Shown here: piece by piece, positions 25,254 through 34,080 of the stretch | Layout of the letters: each line of letters begins with the position of its first letter | Position numbering within the stretch: position 1 is the stretch's first letter | The notes under the pieces: model-generated | Told to the model about the DNA's origin: nothing | The model's input: the letters and a program-made list of their open reading frames with translations, nothing else | Database searches by the model: none | Program-made: the position numbers and the translations under genes | Assembly (NCBI RefSeq): GCF_937959485.1 | Contig: NZ_CALGPY010000014.1 | Location: forward strand, 1 to 64,000 | Length of the DNA stretch: 64,000 nt | Reading direction: 5' to 3' | Source of the DNA: an uncultured Campylobacter sp. | GTDB taxonomy: Bacteria > Campylobacterota > Campylobacteria > Campylobacterales > Campylobacteraceae

Positions 25254-26634
25254 AAATTTCATCCTTTACCTTTTGATTTGTCGTAAAATTTAGAAATTCG
25301 CTCGGCAAGCCCGCGCAAATTTTCACCTCTTTGCCGCTTCGCGGATGGATGAAATAGAGCAAATAGGCATGGAGCAAAATTCTGCTAATTTTAGCGTTTT
25401 CGCTCTTAAATCCGTATAAATGATCGCCCAAAATGTGCCGATTTATCGAGCTTAAATGCACGCGGATCTGATGCGTGCGACCCGTGAAGAGCTTTGCCGC
25501 GACGAGATTGAAGTTCTTTAGGCTTATCGGCGGCAGAATTTGGTTTTGAGCGGGATTTTTAAAATTTAAAGCTTTATTCTCGGCGAGACGGGCGGTGCGG
25601 GTTTGAGCTGCACTCATTTTGGCGGTTAAAATTTTATCCTCGCTATCCGCGCGGCTGCTTGGAATTTTATCTACGCTTTGGATTGAAATTTTATCCGCAC
25701 TCCGCATGCAATTATTTGAAATTTCATCCGCGTTATCCGTGCCTGTAGTCGCGTCTGAAATTTTGTCCTTAGCCGAAATTTTATCCGCATTACCAGTTAA
25801 AATTTTATCCGTAGCGTCGCCCAAAATTTTCTCTTCAGTCGAAATTCTACTTGCGCTTGCGTTCGCAGCCAAAATTTTATCGGCGGCTGAAATTTTATCC
25901 GCCCCCGCACTTTTGCCCGCAGCCGTACCATCGCTCGTATTTAAAATTTCATCGCACTTCTGGGCGGAGTTTTGAAGTTCCGTTAATTCCGCTCCGCTTA
26001 AAATTTCATAAAACGCGCTATTTGCGCTGCGTCCATCGGGTACGATCCCCATTTTTAGACGGTTTGCAGGGTTGCGAGCGATTGGGCGCTCGATCACGCA
26101 GGGTTCTTTCAGCGGCAAGTCGATGAGCGCGAGGTATATCCGCCCCATACTCTTGTCGCTTAGCTGCGCCGAGAGCGCGGCGTGCGCGGCGTTGTTTTTG
26201 GCGACGAGCAGGGCGCCGCTGGTGAGTTTATCCAGGCGGTGCACGATGCCCGCGCGAAGCTCGCCGCCGAGGCTAGAGAGCAGATAGCCGCGAGACTTGA
26301 GCCAGTCCACGAGCGTGGGCTCTTTGACGCTTGCGGCGGGGTGGACGGTAAGGCCCGCGGGCTTATTTACTACGAGCAGATCCTCATCCTCGTATAAAAT
26401 TTCAACGTCGAAGTTTAACCTCTCTGCGCTCATTTGCTGCGGCGCGGGCGCGGGGTAGTCGATGTGCACGAGCTCGCCCGCGGATAGCTTGTAGCCGGGC
26501 TTAGTTTGCACGGCTCCATCCACTCTGACCGCTTCGGATTTGATTAAGCTTGATATTTGATTGCGCGAAATTCCAAGCTGCGAGCTTAAAAAAACATCGA
26601 GCCTTTCGCTGCATTGTGCTATTAGATTATCCAA
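25183..26634 (-). CDS. 23S rRNA pseudouridine synthase RluD with repeat insert
   Basis: A 483-residue protein: S4 RNA-binding domain (1-60), then the RluA-type catalytic domain with HRLDKLTSG (catalytic D135) and GRTHQIRVHL (about 385). It makes pseudouridines in helix 69 of 23S rRNA. Between about residues 213 and 370 an insert reads DKIS/DKIL repeatedly (AADKILAANAS, TDKILTGNADKIS). The DNA has about 14 RAATTY words at intervals near 30 bases. It falls between catalytic-core strands, presumably in a surface loop. The C-terminus runs about 70 bases into the lipoprotein gene, further than expected, so a normal stop may have been lost. Confidence 0.88.
   Translation of the reverse strand: MDNLIAQCSERLDVFLSSQLGISRNQISSLIKSEAVRVDGAVQTKPGYKLSAGELVHIDYPAPAPQQMSAERLNFDVEILYEDEDLLVVNKPAGLTVHPAASVKEPTLVDWLKSRGYLLSSLGGELRAGIVHRLDKLTSGALLVAKNNAAHAALSAQLSDKSMGRIYLALIDLPLKEPCVIERPIARNPANRLKMGIVPDGRSANSAFYEILSGAELTELQNSAQKCDEILNTSDGTAAGKSAGADKISAADKILAANASASRISTEEKILGDATDKILTGNADKISAKDKISDATTGTDNADEISNNCMRSADKISIQSVDKIPSSRADSEDKILTAKMSAAQTRTARLAENKALNFKNPAQNQILPPISLKNFNLVAAKLFTGRTHQIRVHLSSINRHILGDHLYGFKSENAKISRILLHAYLLYFIHPRSGKEVKICAGLPSEFLNFTTNQKVKDEIYEKILPTNVERYFSDTSGWLRYV
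25524..25998. repeat. In-frame RAATTY array in rluD
   Basis: Units of GAAATTTTATCC or AAAATTTTATCC plus 15-25 variable bases repeat about 14 times and encode the KIL/KIS-rich insert. Confidence 0.8.
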
Positions 26635-26686
26635 ATTTATACCTTTTTTGGCTATTCTTACGTCAAAATTTTAATAGGATTAAGCG

Positions 26687-27793
26687 TTGTTTAAAATTGA
26701 CAAAAAGATTTTAGCATATTTTGATTTCATTCAACCTTTTTTGATCGTGCCGATAGTGGTTTTTTCATACGTTTTAATAAGCGAGGCAAACGACGTGCTG
26801 TCTTCAAAACAGGTAGTATATTTTGGCGTCGGATTTGCCGTTTTTACGCTGTTTTTTCTCTTTCCGATACGCAAATTTTTATATCTGATCCCGATATTTT
26901 ATTGGATCAACATCATATTGCTGCTCAGCGTCGATTTTTTCGGCGTTAGTAAGCTAGGAGCTAGGCGCTGGCTGGAGATTCCGTTCGTGCATTTTACGCT
27001 GCAGCCCAGCGAGGTGATGAAACCCGCGTTTATCCTGATGCTGATGTATCTGATACACAAAAATCCGCCGCCGAAAAACGGCTACGGGCTGAAGGATTTT
27101 TTGCGCCTTAGTTTTTACATACTTCTACCTTTCGTTTTGATCGCGAAAGAGCCCGATCTAGGCACCGCCGCGATACTTTTTTTGACGGGATTTGCGATCC
27201 TTTTCATCATTGGCGTGGATAAAAAAATTTGGCTCACGCTGATCATCGTTTTTGTGGCCAGCTCGCCGATTTTGTACGAAAACATGCACGATTATCAAAA
27301 AAAGCGCATCGCCGATTTCATCAGCGAGGAGCCCAATTACCAGGTCAAGCAGGCGATCATAGCTATCGGAAACGGCGGCATCTACGGCAAGGATAAGGAT
27401 GAAGCGACGCAGACGCACTTTAAATTCTTACCGATTGCGACGAGCGATTTTATCTTTGCTTATACGATCGAGCGCTTCGGCTTCGTGGGGGCTGCCGCGC
27501 TGATCGCGCTGTATGCGTTGCTGATACTGCATCTGCTGAGCCTGAACTACGATTTTAAAAGCGATTATCTGATACGGGTCTTTACGAGCGCGCTTGCCTC
27601 GCTCATTTTCATCTACACGGGCGTTAATATCTCGATGGTGGTGGGCTTCGCGCCCGTCGTGGGCGTGCCGCTGCCGTTTTTCAGCTACGGCGGCAGCAGC
27701 TTCATCACCTTTATGATCCTCTTTGGAATTTTGCAAAATTTGCTGACGTTTAGGATGAAGGATAACTACAAAACCTATAAGATCAGGATGTAA
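26687..27793 (+). CDS. rodA: Rod shape-determining protein RodA
   Basis: A 368-residue SEDS glycosyltransferase with ten membrane segments. LGARRWLEI, FTLQPSEVMK and GVPLPFFSYGGSS are the family signatures. KEPDLGTA holds the essential aspartate. It polymerises lipid II during elongation with a class B PBP, which is not in this window. The start is a TTG at 26687, preceded by AGGAT six bases upstream. It is divergent from rluD. Confidence 0.9.
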   Translation: MFKIDKKILAYFDFIQPFLIVPIVVFSYVLISEANDVLSSKQVVYFGVGFAVFTLFFLFPIRKFLYLIPIFYWINIILLLSVDFFGVSKLGARRWLEIPFVHFTLQPSEVMKPAFILMLMYLIHKNPPPKNGYGLKDFLRLSFYILLPFVLIAKEPDLGTAAILFLTGFAILFIIGVDKKIWLTLIIVFVASSPILYENMHDYQKKRIADFISEEPNYQVKQAIIAIGNGGIYGKDKDEATQTHFKFLPIATSDFIFAYTIERFGFVGAAALIALYALLILHLLSLNYDFKSDYLIRVFTSALASLIFIYTGVNISMVVGFAPVVGVPLPFFSYGGSSFITFMILFGILQNLLTFRMKDNYKTYKIRM

Positions 27794-27896
27794 ATTTAGC
27801 CCGTGCGGATAAATTTTGGAATTTTACAAAATCGCGCGGGACTTATTTTTAAGTCGGCGGTGAAATTTGAAGCAGCGGGCTAAATTTTAAAGCTCG

Positions 27897-28223
27897 CTAC
27901 AAAATCACGCCGATACCGAGCGTAAAAACCACCGCGAAAAAGGCATATGTAAAGGCAAATTCTAAAGTTTGCGAATTAAAAAATCCGTGGTACAAAACGC
28001 TCGTGAAAAATCCGCCCGCGAAAGCCACGGCAAAGATCCCGATCCGCGCCGCGACGGGCTTTGCGCCGCAAAATTTGTATAGGTAAAAAACCATGCAGAA
28101 GCTGATCGCAAACCAGATCATCGCAGGCACCGGCCCGCTTAGGCCTATCATGCCGAAAAGATTGGCTAAATTTAAAAGTAGTAAAAATATCACCGCAAGC
28201 GCGATCAGCGCGGATCTGATCAT
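27897..28223 (-). CDS. Small membrane protein
   Basis: A 108-residue protein with three to four hydrophobic segments (ALIALAVIFLLLLNLANLFG, AMIWFAISFCMVFYLYKF, IGIFAVAFAGGFF, FAFTYAFFAVVFTLGIGV). It overlaps the upstream membrane gene by four bases (ATGA), so the two are co-translated. Function unknown. Confidence 0.65.
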   Translation of the reverse strand: MIRSALIALAVIFLLLLNLANLFGMIGLSGPVPAMIWFAISFCMVFYLYKFCGAKPVAARIGIFAVAFAGGFFTSVLYHGFFNSQTLEFAFTYAFFAVVFTLGIGVIL

Positions 28224-28924
28224 CTATCGCGCCTTGCGTCGGACACGGAATTTTCAGCGTCTTGATTGAAATTTTGCGCAGAATTTTCGCACGCGCCGTC
28301 ATTTGAAATTTTAAAATTTCCGTCGGAATTTTCATCGGCGTGATGCGCATAATTTTCATTGGCGCCGCTCGCGAAATTTTCACCGAGATCGCCACTGGAG
28401 TTTAAAATTTCATTCTCGCTTTGAGAATTTAAAATTTCGCCATCGCTTTTAAAGTTTAAAATTTCATCCACCGCAGCGCTTTTGCTCTGCGGCTCCCGCG
28501 CCTCTTTTGCGTCGCAGAAATCCGCGTCTTTTAAATTTGCGTTCTCATCTAAATTTTTAGAGCCTTCGTCTGCAGAATTTTTATAAATTTTGTTTGAAAA
28601 TCTTTTGTGCCTGATCTGCAGATAAAAGACGAAGACAACGAATGCCACCGCGGTGATCGCGATGTAGTAGCGGTTTTCAAAGAGCAGCACGCCCTCCAGT
28701 AGCCCTGAAAACAGCGCCAGTAGCGAGGCAGTAAGAAACGGGAAGCGCACTACATCCTTTTCGCCGATCGCTAAGGCGATGAGCGCGACGCCGAAGATCG
28801 TGGCGTTTAGCAGCGCGCCTAGGATTTTGATTTCGGCGAAAAGATTTGGATTGACGCGCGAAGTGACGTAGAGCGCGAGCGCAACGGCTGCGAAAAGCAG
28901 GATCAAAAATACGATTTTTTTCAT
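28220..28924 (-). CDS. Membrane protein with RAATTY-derived tail
   Basis: A 234-residue protein. The first 105 residues form four hydrophobic segments (for example VFLILLFAAVALALYVTSR and ITAVAFVVFVFYLQIRH). The rest is hydrophilic low complexity with NSADE, DEILNF, NEILNSS and GENFASG blocks encoded by a dense RAATTY array (about 28250-28580). It is co-translated with the small membrane gene that follows. I do not recognise the family; the tail is probably a late addition. Confidence 0.6.
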   Translation of the reverse strand: MKKIVFLILLFAAVALALYVTSRVNPNLFAEIKILGALLNATIFGVALIALAIGEKDVVRFPFLTASLLALFSGLLEGVLLFENRYYIAITAVAFVVFVFYLQIRHKRFSNKIYKNSADEGSKNLDENANLKDADFCDAKEAREPQSKSAAVDEILNFKSDGEILNSQSENEILNSSGDLGENFASGANENYAHHADENSDGNFKISNDGACENSAQNFNQDAENSVSDARRDR

Positions 28925-28982
28925 TTTGGACCTTTTAAGTTTATTTTTAAATTTTCACTTTCTTTATTTTTTTCATTCAAAT

Positions 28983-29561
28983 TTATACTAGAATTAATAT
29001 CGATTTCTTTTTTTTGGAAATATTTATATCAATCGTGTAATCTCCACCATTATGAGCTATTGTTAAATTTGCATCTGACGGAAGTTTGGTTAAAATATTT
29101 TCAAAATTTTCTTTTGTAAAAGTGTCTAATTTAGATTTATCAGTTTGAATAATCAAATTACTATCTTTATTATTTTTAACTAAACTTATATAACTATCAT
29201 ACAAATTTGTCGCCACTATTTTTGCTTCTTTTTCTGCTTTATCTCCAAGCGAAATTGCTGTAACTTTACCAAGCAAGTGATATGCACCAGCTGTAACAAG
29301 AGCCATAAACCAAGCAAAAGGATTATCCCAGTTATCGGCTAATATTGCACTAGTTATGCCAAAAGCAACAGCGTTTCCGTATGTTTCAGTTGAACTTTGT
29401 GTTGCTGTTTTTGCCAAAGCACCATTGATTTCTATAAAATAAGTTCGTATTTTATCGTCGTTATCTTCTGCTTTTACCACAATATCTAACGCATCTTTTG
29501 TGGCACCATTTATGTCACACAAATGTGTCCTAAATTCTAGCAATTTTACTTTTTTCACCAA
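28983..29561 (-). CDS. Unknown low-GC gene, possibly frameshifted at its start
   Basis: A 192-residue frame from a TTG at 29561. It has a hydrophobic centre (YGNAVAFGITSAILADNW, WFMALVTAGAYHLLGKV) and a lysine-rich tail. The better translation signal is upstream: AAAGGAT and an ATG at 29637 start a 21-codon frame (MSIEQKLFNEIDKICKATDL) that stops at 29572, one frame off. A single-base shift between would join them. So this may be a gene broken near its start. It is markedly AT-rich like its upstream neighbour. No family recognised. Confidence 0.5.
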   Translation of the reverse strand: MVKKVKLLEFRTHLCDINGATKDALDIVVKAEDNDDKIRTYFIEINGALAKTATQSSTETYGNAVAFGITSAILADNWDNPFAWFMALVTAGAYHLLGKVTAISLGDKAEKEAKIVATNLYDSYISLVKNNKDSNLIIQTDKSKLDTFTKENFENILTKLPSDANLTIAHNGGDYTIDINISKKKKSILILV

Positions 29562-29656
29562 GTGACAAAGTTTACAATAAATCTGTTGCTTTACAGATTT
29601 TATCTATCTCGTTAAACAATTTTTGCTCTATACTCATTTTTTATCCTTTCATTGAG

Positions 29657-30454
29657 TTATTTAGAATTAACGCTTTCACAATTTTTAATAACAATATTTG
29701 AGAAATTTTCTATGTCTGATAATTTTTGGCTAAATTTGATTTTAACTGTATCTTTGAAAGCCGATTTATCAATATATTTATTGTATCCATCTTGTAAATA
29801 ACTATATAATTTTTCATTTACAGAAAGATTATTTTTATCCAAATAATACAATTTTGCTCCGCAACAATCAGTTTTATTAGTGCAATTTCGCTCATATTTT
29901 TCAAACATTGCATTAAAATAAAAATCTGTTAAATTTAGCATTGTCATTAACAAATTATCTTGAATTTGAAATATTTTTAAATCTCCGTATGGCAATCTTT
30001 GTATCATCAAATAAATTTCATTTGTCAAAATTTCTAACTTTTCATAATCTAAATTTTTAAAATTCATCGAGTTATCACCATTATATGCAAGTCCGTAAAT
30101 TTCATCATACAACAAACACCATAAAATAATATCATCAATACTATTTTGCTCTAAATTTGCTTTTGTTTCTTTAAAGTGATAATTCATTTTTGAAAAAAGC
30201 GGTCGCATTAAAAAATTATCATAATTTACATATTTATGTAGTGTCGAAATCCAAATTTTATACTTCATAGTAGTCATAAATTCTTGTGTTATTTTTGGAT
30301 TTGCCGATAATTCAATGTAATCTTTTTGTAAAGTTTTATTTATTTCAAATGTCTTTGCTACGATATTTACAACTACCAATAATACAAATGCAAATAATAA
30401 GCCTATTACAATTTTTAGAAATTTCATTTTTCTACCGCTATTTTTTATTCTCAA
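29657..30454 (-). CDS. Unknown low-GC single-pass membrane protein
   Basis: A 265-residue frame. An inner ATG at residue 10 (MKFLKIVIGLLFAFVLLVVV) is also plausible; the hydrophobic segment there would anchor the protein with the rest outside the cytoplasm. It contains a CTNKTDCCG cysteine cluster near residue 190. Base composition is far more AT-rich than flanking core genes. It probably forms a transferred two-gene unit with the downstream gene. Not recognised. Confidence 0.55.
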   Translation of the reverse strand: MRIKNSGRKMKFLKIVIGLLFAFVLLVVVNIVAKTFEINKTLQKDYIELSANPKITQEFMTTMKYKIWISTLHKYVNYDNFLMRPLFSKMNYHFKETKANLEQNSIDDIILWCLLYDEIYGLAYNGDNSMNFKNLDYEKLEILTNEIYLMIQRLPYGDLKIFQIQDNLLMTMLNLTDFYFNAMFEKYERNCTNKTDCCGAKLYYLDKNNLSVNEKLYSYLQDGYNKYIDKSAFKDTVKIKFSQKLSDIENFSNIVIKNCESVNSK

Positions 30455-31205
30455 AATTTAATCCTGAAAATTTATTTTTTGTCAAATTTAAATCCCATCA
30501 GTATCGTTGATACCGAATTCTTTAAATTCACAAATTTAAATCTAGGCTACTAAACTTAAATTTGTGAATTTACGATTCAGCTGCACTCTTTCATGTGCAT
30601 ATAGCGCAGGTATTGGCGCGTTGCAACCGCCATGTCCGCAGCATTATGTAAATATCGCCGCTCTGCGAACATGGCGCGAAATTTTAGGGCGCCGCCGCGC
30701 CGCTTAAGCGCAGCCGGCGCAATATGCACGCTTGCGGCTTAAAGCGCAATCCTAATTGCACGGACGCGGTTTGAAACACGGCTCGCATTAGCGCGACTAA
30801 ATTGCTATTTTCGCGCGGCTTAAATGCGACTTTGTCGGTAATTTTACCGTTAGCTGCACTCTCTGCGCTCGTAGCGCCAAGTCCGTGCTTCAAAATTTCA
30901 CGCCAAGCTGCGCTAAAAATTCCGCGTCTAAGCCGTTATATATCCCTAGCTCGTGGCGCCGCAAGACGCTCCGTAACATTTACCGCCCGTAGTAAATATT
31001 TGGCATGCGAGCGAATTTTGCATGCAAACGCCGCACGTTTTGCTTTAAATTTAGCGCGGGGGCTCTAAAATTTTAAATTTACCGCCTCTGCGCTCTGTTT
31101 ATCCGCAAGATCCGTCGTGCCCGCTAAACTATATCCGCGGGGCAAATCTCGGCGCCAAAATAAAATTTTATCTAGCTCGCAAAATGCGTAGCGCGTAAAA
31201 TTTCA
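30455..31205. other. Gene-free stretch with a strong inverted repeat
   Basis: No gene I can support. It holds the 17-bp inverted repeat at 30523-30572, the edge of the low-GC unit, and then GC-rich filler with scattered RAATTY words. Short ORFs on both strands (for example 30684-30893 and 30802-31068) have no family resemblance. Confidence 0.5.
30523..30572. repeat. 17-bp perfect inverted repeat
   Basis: TAAATTCACAAATTTAA (30523-30539) and its exact reverse complement (30556-30572) are separated by 16 bases. No T-tract follows, so it does not look like a simple terminator. It sits just upstream of the low-GC gene pair and could mark its boundary or be a protein-binding site. Confidence 0.75.
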
Positions 31206-33008
31206 TCACCTGTTTTTCTGAAAGTACGCGTCCACGCCGTTTGCGATACCCTGAGCGATGCGGTCTTGATAGGCGCTTTTGCCTAAATTTTTACCCTCAT
31301 CCGGGTGCGTGATGTAGCCCATCTCCACGAGTACCGCGGGCATCGTAGCGCCCACTAACACCCAAAATGGCGCCTCGCGCACGCCTCCGTCTCTGCTTGA
31401 GAAGCTCTTTTTGACCGAGCTTAGCATATAGCTTTGAATGTCGATGGCAAGCTTGTTTGAGGAGATTATCTTCTCTCGGTTTAAGAAATTTAGGAAGGTC
31501 TGCTTCGAGAAGGTATTCATATCCTCCAGATCGCCCCTGTTTTCGAGCGCGGCGGCGTTTTTGCTGCGTTCGCTTCTAGCCGGGCTTAAGAAAAAGGTCT
31601 CCACGCCACTCATTTTAAGTGCTGAGCTGGCGTTAGGAGCGGCATTTGCGTGGATCGAAATAAACATATCGGCGTTTTTTTTAGCGGCGAAAGCGGTACG
31701 CGACCTTAAATTTATAAACACGTCGGTGCTGCGCGTATAAAGCACCTTGTAGCCGCGCTTGGTAAGCAGCGCACCGAGCTTTTTGGATGTGGCTAGCACG
31801 ACGTTTTTTTCCTTCAGCCCGTTTCCGACCGCGCCCGAATCGCTGCCGCCGTGACCGGGGTCGATTACGATGAGTTTGCCCTTAGTGGATTTGTAAATTT
31901 TACCGGCGGCCACGGATGCGGTTTTGGCGCCTTGCGCATCATCTATCGTGCTGATTTGCGGCTCGCTATCTTGCTCGTGTTCGCGCTTGCGCCCTGATTT
32001 TTGATCCTTGTTTTTTTCTGCACGCGCAGATTTTGCGGCTTTTAAGCCTTCAGCCGTACTTAAAATCATCATATTGCCGTTAATTTCTACGTTTGCGTTG
32101 AATTCTTTCGGATCACTAAGTACGATTCGCACGGTCTTATCGTTGTATTGCGAGACGCGTACATCGCTAACGAAGCTATCTTTAAACCGCGTTTTTTGTG
32201 ACTTTTGCCGCGCGCTAAAATCAATCACGAAGCGAAAATTATCGCTACTTGCGATCGTAAAATCTTTATAATCGCCGCGCTTTAGATCGCGGTTAAACTC
32301 AAGCACGATCTCATCCCCATCACCGCGCAGCGATGCTAAAGCGAGTTTGGCATCGGGGGCGGATTTTTTTACGCTGCTTTTGCGAAGCTCAGAATCTAGT
32401 CGCTCTGTCGCAGTGCTACCTGCGGGATTTTCGCTCGCGTCGTTGCTATGCGCATCGTCTGTTGAATTTTTTGCGTCGTCCGCACCGCGGGGCCTAGTCG
32501 AGCGTAAAAATTCCAAATCTTCTTTAGATAGCGAGCTTAGATCGGCTTCTTCTGGCGCGCGCGTCTTTTTAAGATTTTTGGAAGTGGAATTTTTTGAATT
32601 CTTAGAATTTTTGGAGGCGGGAGCTTTGGGGTTATGCGCTAAATTTGAAGCATTTTTCTCGTCCGAGCTTTTGGAATTTTTTGCGTTTTCATCTTTGAGC
32701 TTTTTAGAATTCGTGCTGCTATCGCTTGCTTTGCCTTGTAATTTGGCTAGCGCAGATTCATAAGGCGAGGAGTCGAGTCCTAAATTTTTCGAGCTGTAAA
32801 CTAGCCTCTTTAGCGCTTTGATGCGGACCTCTTTATCGGATGCGCCTTGGTAGAGCGATTTTAGCTCCTTGTGCAGCGAGCGCTTGTAATTCGGCGTCGC
32901 TACGATGAAATCCTTGTCGAATTTCGCAAAAAACGCCTCGCTGGAAGCTCCAAACGCCAATACGCAACTAAAGGCCGCGATTAGAAAAATTTTAACTATC
33001 TTCGCCAT
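31206..33008 (-). CDS. N-acetylmuramoyl-L-alanine amidase (AmiC type)
   Basis: A 600-residue exported protein. Signal peptide (1-22), a low-complexity K/S/N-rich stretch (about 90-215), an AMIN domain (about 220-320) for septal targeting, then an Amidase_3 domain (about 378-600). IVIDPGHGGSDSGA has the first zinc His, FISIHANA the second, and VEMGYITHPDE the catalytic Glu. It cleaves the stem peptide from murein during cell separation. It probably needs the EnvC-like activator encoded beside ftsX. The start overlaps the upstream gene by 17 bases. Confidence 0.88.
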   Translation of the reverse strand: MAKIVKIFLIAAFSCVLAFGASSEAFFAKFDKDFIVATPNYKRSLHKELKSLYQGASDKEVRIKALKRLVYSSKNLGLDSSPYESALAKLQGKASDSSTNSKKLKDENAKNSKSSDEKNASNLAHNPKAPASKNSKNSKNSTSKNLKKTRAPEEADLSSLSKEDLEFLRSTRPRGADDAKNSTDDAHSNDASENPAGSTATERLDSELRKSSVKKSAPDAKLALASLRGDGDEIVLEFNRDLKRGDYKDFTIASSDNFRFVIDFSARQKSQKTRFKDSFVSDVRVSQYNDKTVRIVLSDPKEFNANVEINGNMMILSTAEGLKAAKSARAEKNKDQKSGRKREHEQDSEPQISTIDDAQGAKTASVAAGKIYKSTKGKLIVIDPGHGGSDSGAVGNGLKEKNVVLATSKKLGALLTKRGYKVLYTRSTDVFINLRSRTAFAAKKNADMFISIHANAAPNASSALKMSGVETFFLSPARSERSKNAAALENRGDLEDMNTFSKQTFLNFLNREKIISSNKLAIDIQSYMLSSVKKSFSSRDGGVREAPFWVLVGATMPAVLVEMGYITHPDEGKNLGKSAYQDRIAQGIANGVDAYFQKNR

Positions 33009-34080
33009 TTACAAGTTTTTCTATCAATTCCTTCACGGATATGATCTCGTTCAATCGCCAGCCGTTGGCACCCGTGAAAAACAGACCGCTTTGCGTTTTG
33101 CCAAGATACGCGTCGCTTAAGCGGTCGGCGATGCAGTATCCTACGGCATTAGCGCCTTTGCCGCGCTCGCAAGGGCTTACGCAGTTGCTGATACAGCGGA
33201 TCTTAGGCGCCGTGCCTGCGGCGATCATATCTTGTAAATTTGTATGAATTCCGCGCGCGGGATAGCCTACGGGCGATTTTAGAAGCTGGATGTCCTCTTT
33301 TTTGGCGTTAAGAAGTACCTGCTTAAATTCCTCCGCGGCATCGCATTCAAAGGTGCCGATGAAGCGCGTACCCATCTGCACGCCGTCGGCGCCTAGGGCT
33401 TTTACGCGATCGATGTCGGTTTTATCCCAAATTCCGCCTGCGACAAATAGCGGGAAGCTGCCCCATTGCGTAATTTCCGATTTTACTTGCGGGATTAGAT
33501 TATCCAGCGCAAACGCGGGATCGCCGCACTGCTCGTAGGTAAAGCCCTGATGTCCGCCGCTAAGAGGACCCTCCAGCACTACGGCATCGGGAATTCTGTC
33601 GTAGCGCTGCTTCCAGCGTTTGGCGATGATCTTAAGAGCCTTAGCTGAGGAGACTATAGGCACGAGTGCAACGTCTGGAAAATCTGCCGTAAACTCCGGC
33701 AGATTGGTAGGAAGTCCCGCGCCGCTTATGATGATGTCGATACCCGCCTCGCATGTGTCGCGCACGATGCGCTCGTAGTCGTTCGCCGCGCACATTACGT
33801 TCATCCCCAAAGGCGCATCGCCACAAATTTTACGGGCGTTTTGCACTATCGCAAAAAGCGCCTCTTTGCTATAAAAATTCTCGCTTTGATAGGGTCTGCC
33901 CTCGAGCGATTTTTTGGCAAATTTAAGATTTTCGTAATATCCGGTGCCGACCGAGCTAATGACGCCTAGACAGCCGTTTAGGCTGACATTGCCGGCTAGC
34001 TTGTCCCAGCTGATACCAAGTCCCATGCCGCCTTGAATTATCGGGTGCGCAATCTCGTGTTTGCCTATTTTTATACTCAT
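32992..34080 (-). CDS. Nitronate monooxygenase family protein
   Basis: A 362-residue FMN-dependent TIM-barrel enzyme. HPIIQGGMGLGISW at the start, IISGAGLPTNLP, VLEGPLSGGHQG, and FVAGGIWDKTDI with ALGADGVQMGTRF bind flavin, as in 2-nitropropane dioxygenase and nitronate monooxygenases. A cysteine-rich C-terminal part (CISNCVSPCERG) is typical of the epsilonproteobacterial branch. The physiological substrate is unknown. Its ATG shares a base with the tyrS stop (TAATG). Confidence 0.82.
   Translation of the reverse strand: MSIKIGKHEIAHPIIQGGMGLGISWDKLAGNVSLNGCLGVISSVGTGYYENLKFAKKSLEGRPYQSENFYSKEALFAIVQNARKICGDAPLGMNVMCAANDYERIVRDTCEAGIDIIISGAGLPTNLPEFTADFPDVALVPIVSSAKALKIIAKRWKQRYDRIPDAVVLEGPLSGGHQGFTYEQCGDPAFALDNLIPQVKSEITQWGSFPLFVAGGIWDKTDIDRVKALGADGVQMGTRFIGTFECDAAEEFKQVLLNAKKEDIQLLKSPVGYPARGIHTNLQDMIAAGTAPKIRCISNCVSPCERGKGANAVGYCIADRLSDAYLGKTQSGLFFTGANGWRLNEIISVKELIEKLVNGEDS

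Noticed and set aside
30684..31068. Short ORFs in the gene-free stretch upstream of the amidase
   Set aside because: No family resemblance, no start signals, mutually overlapping.
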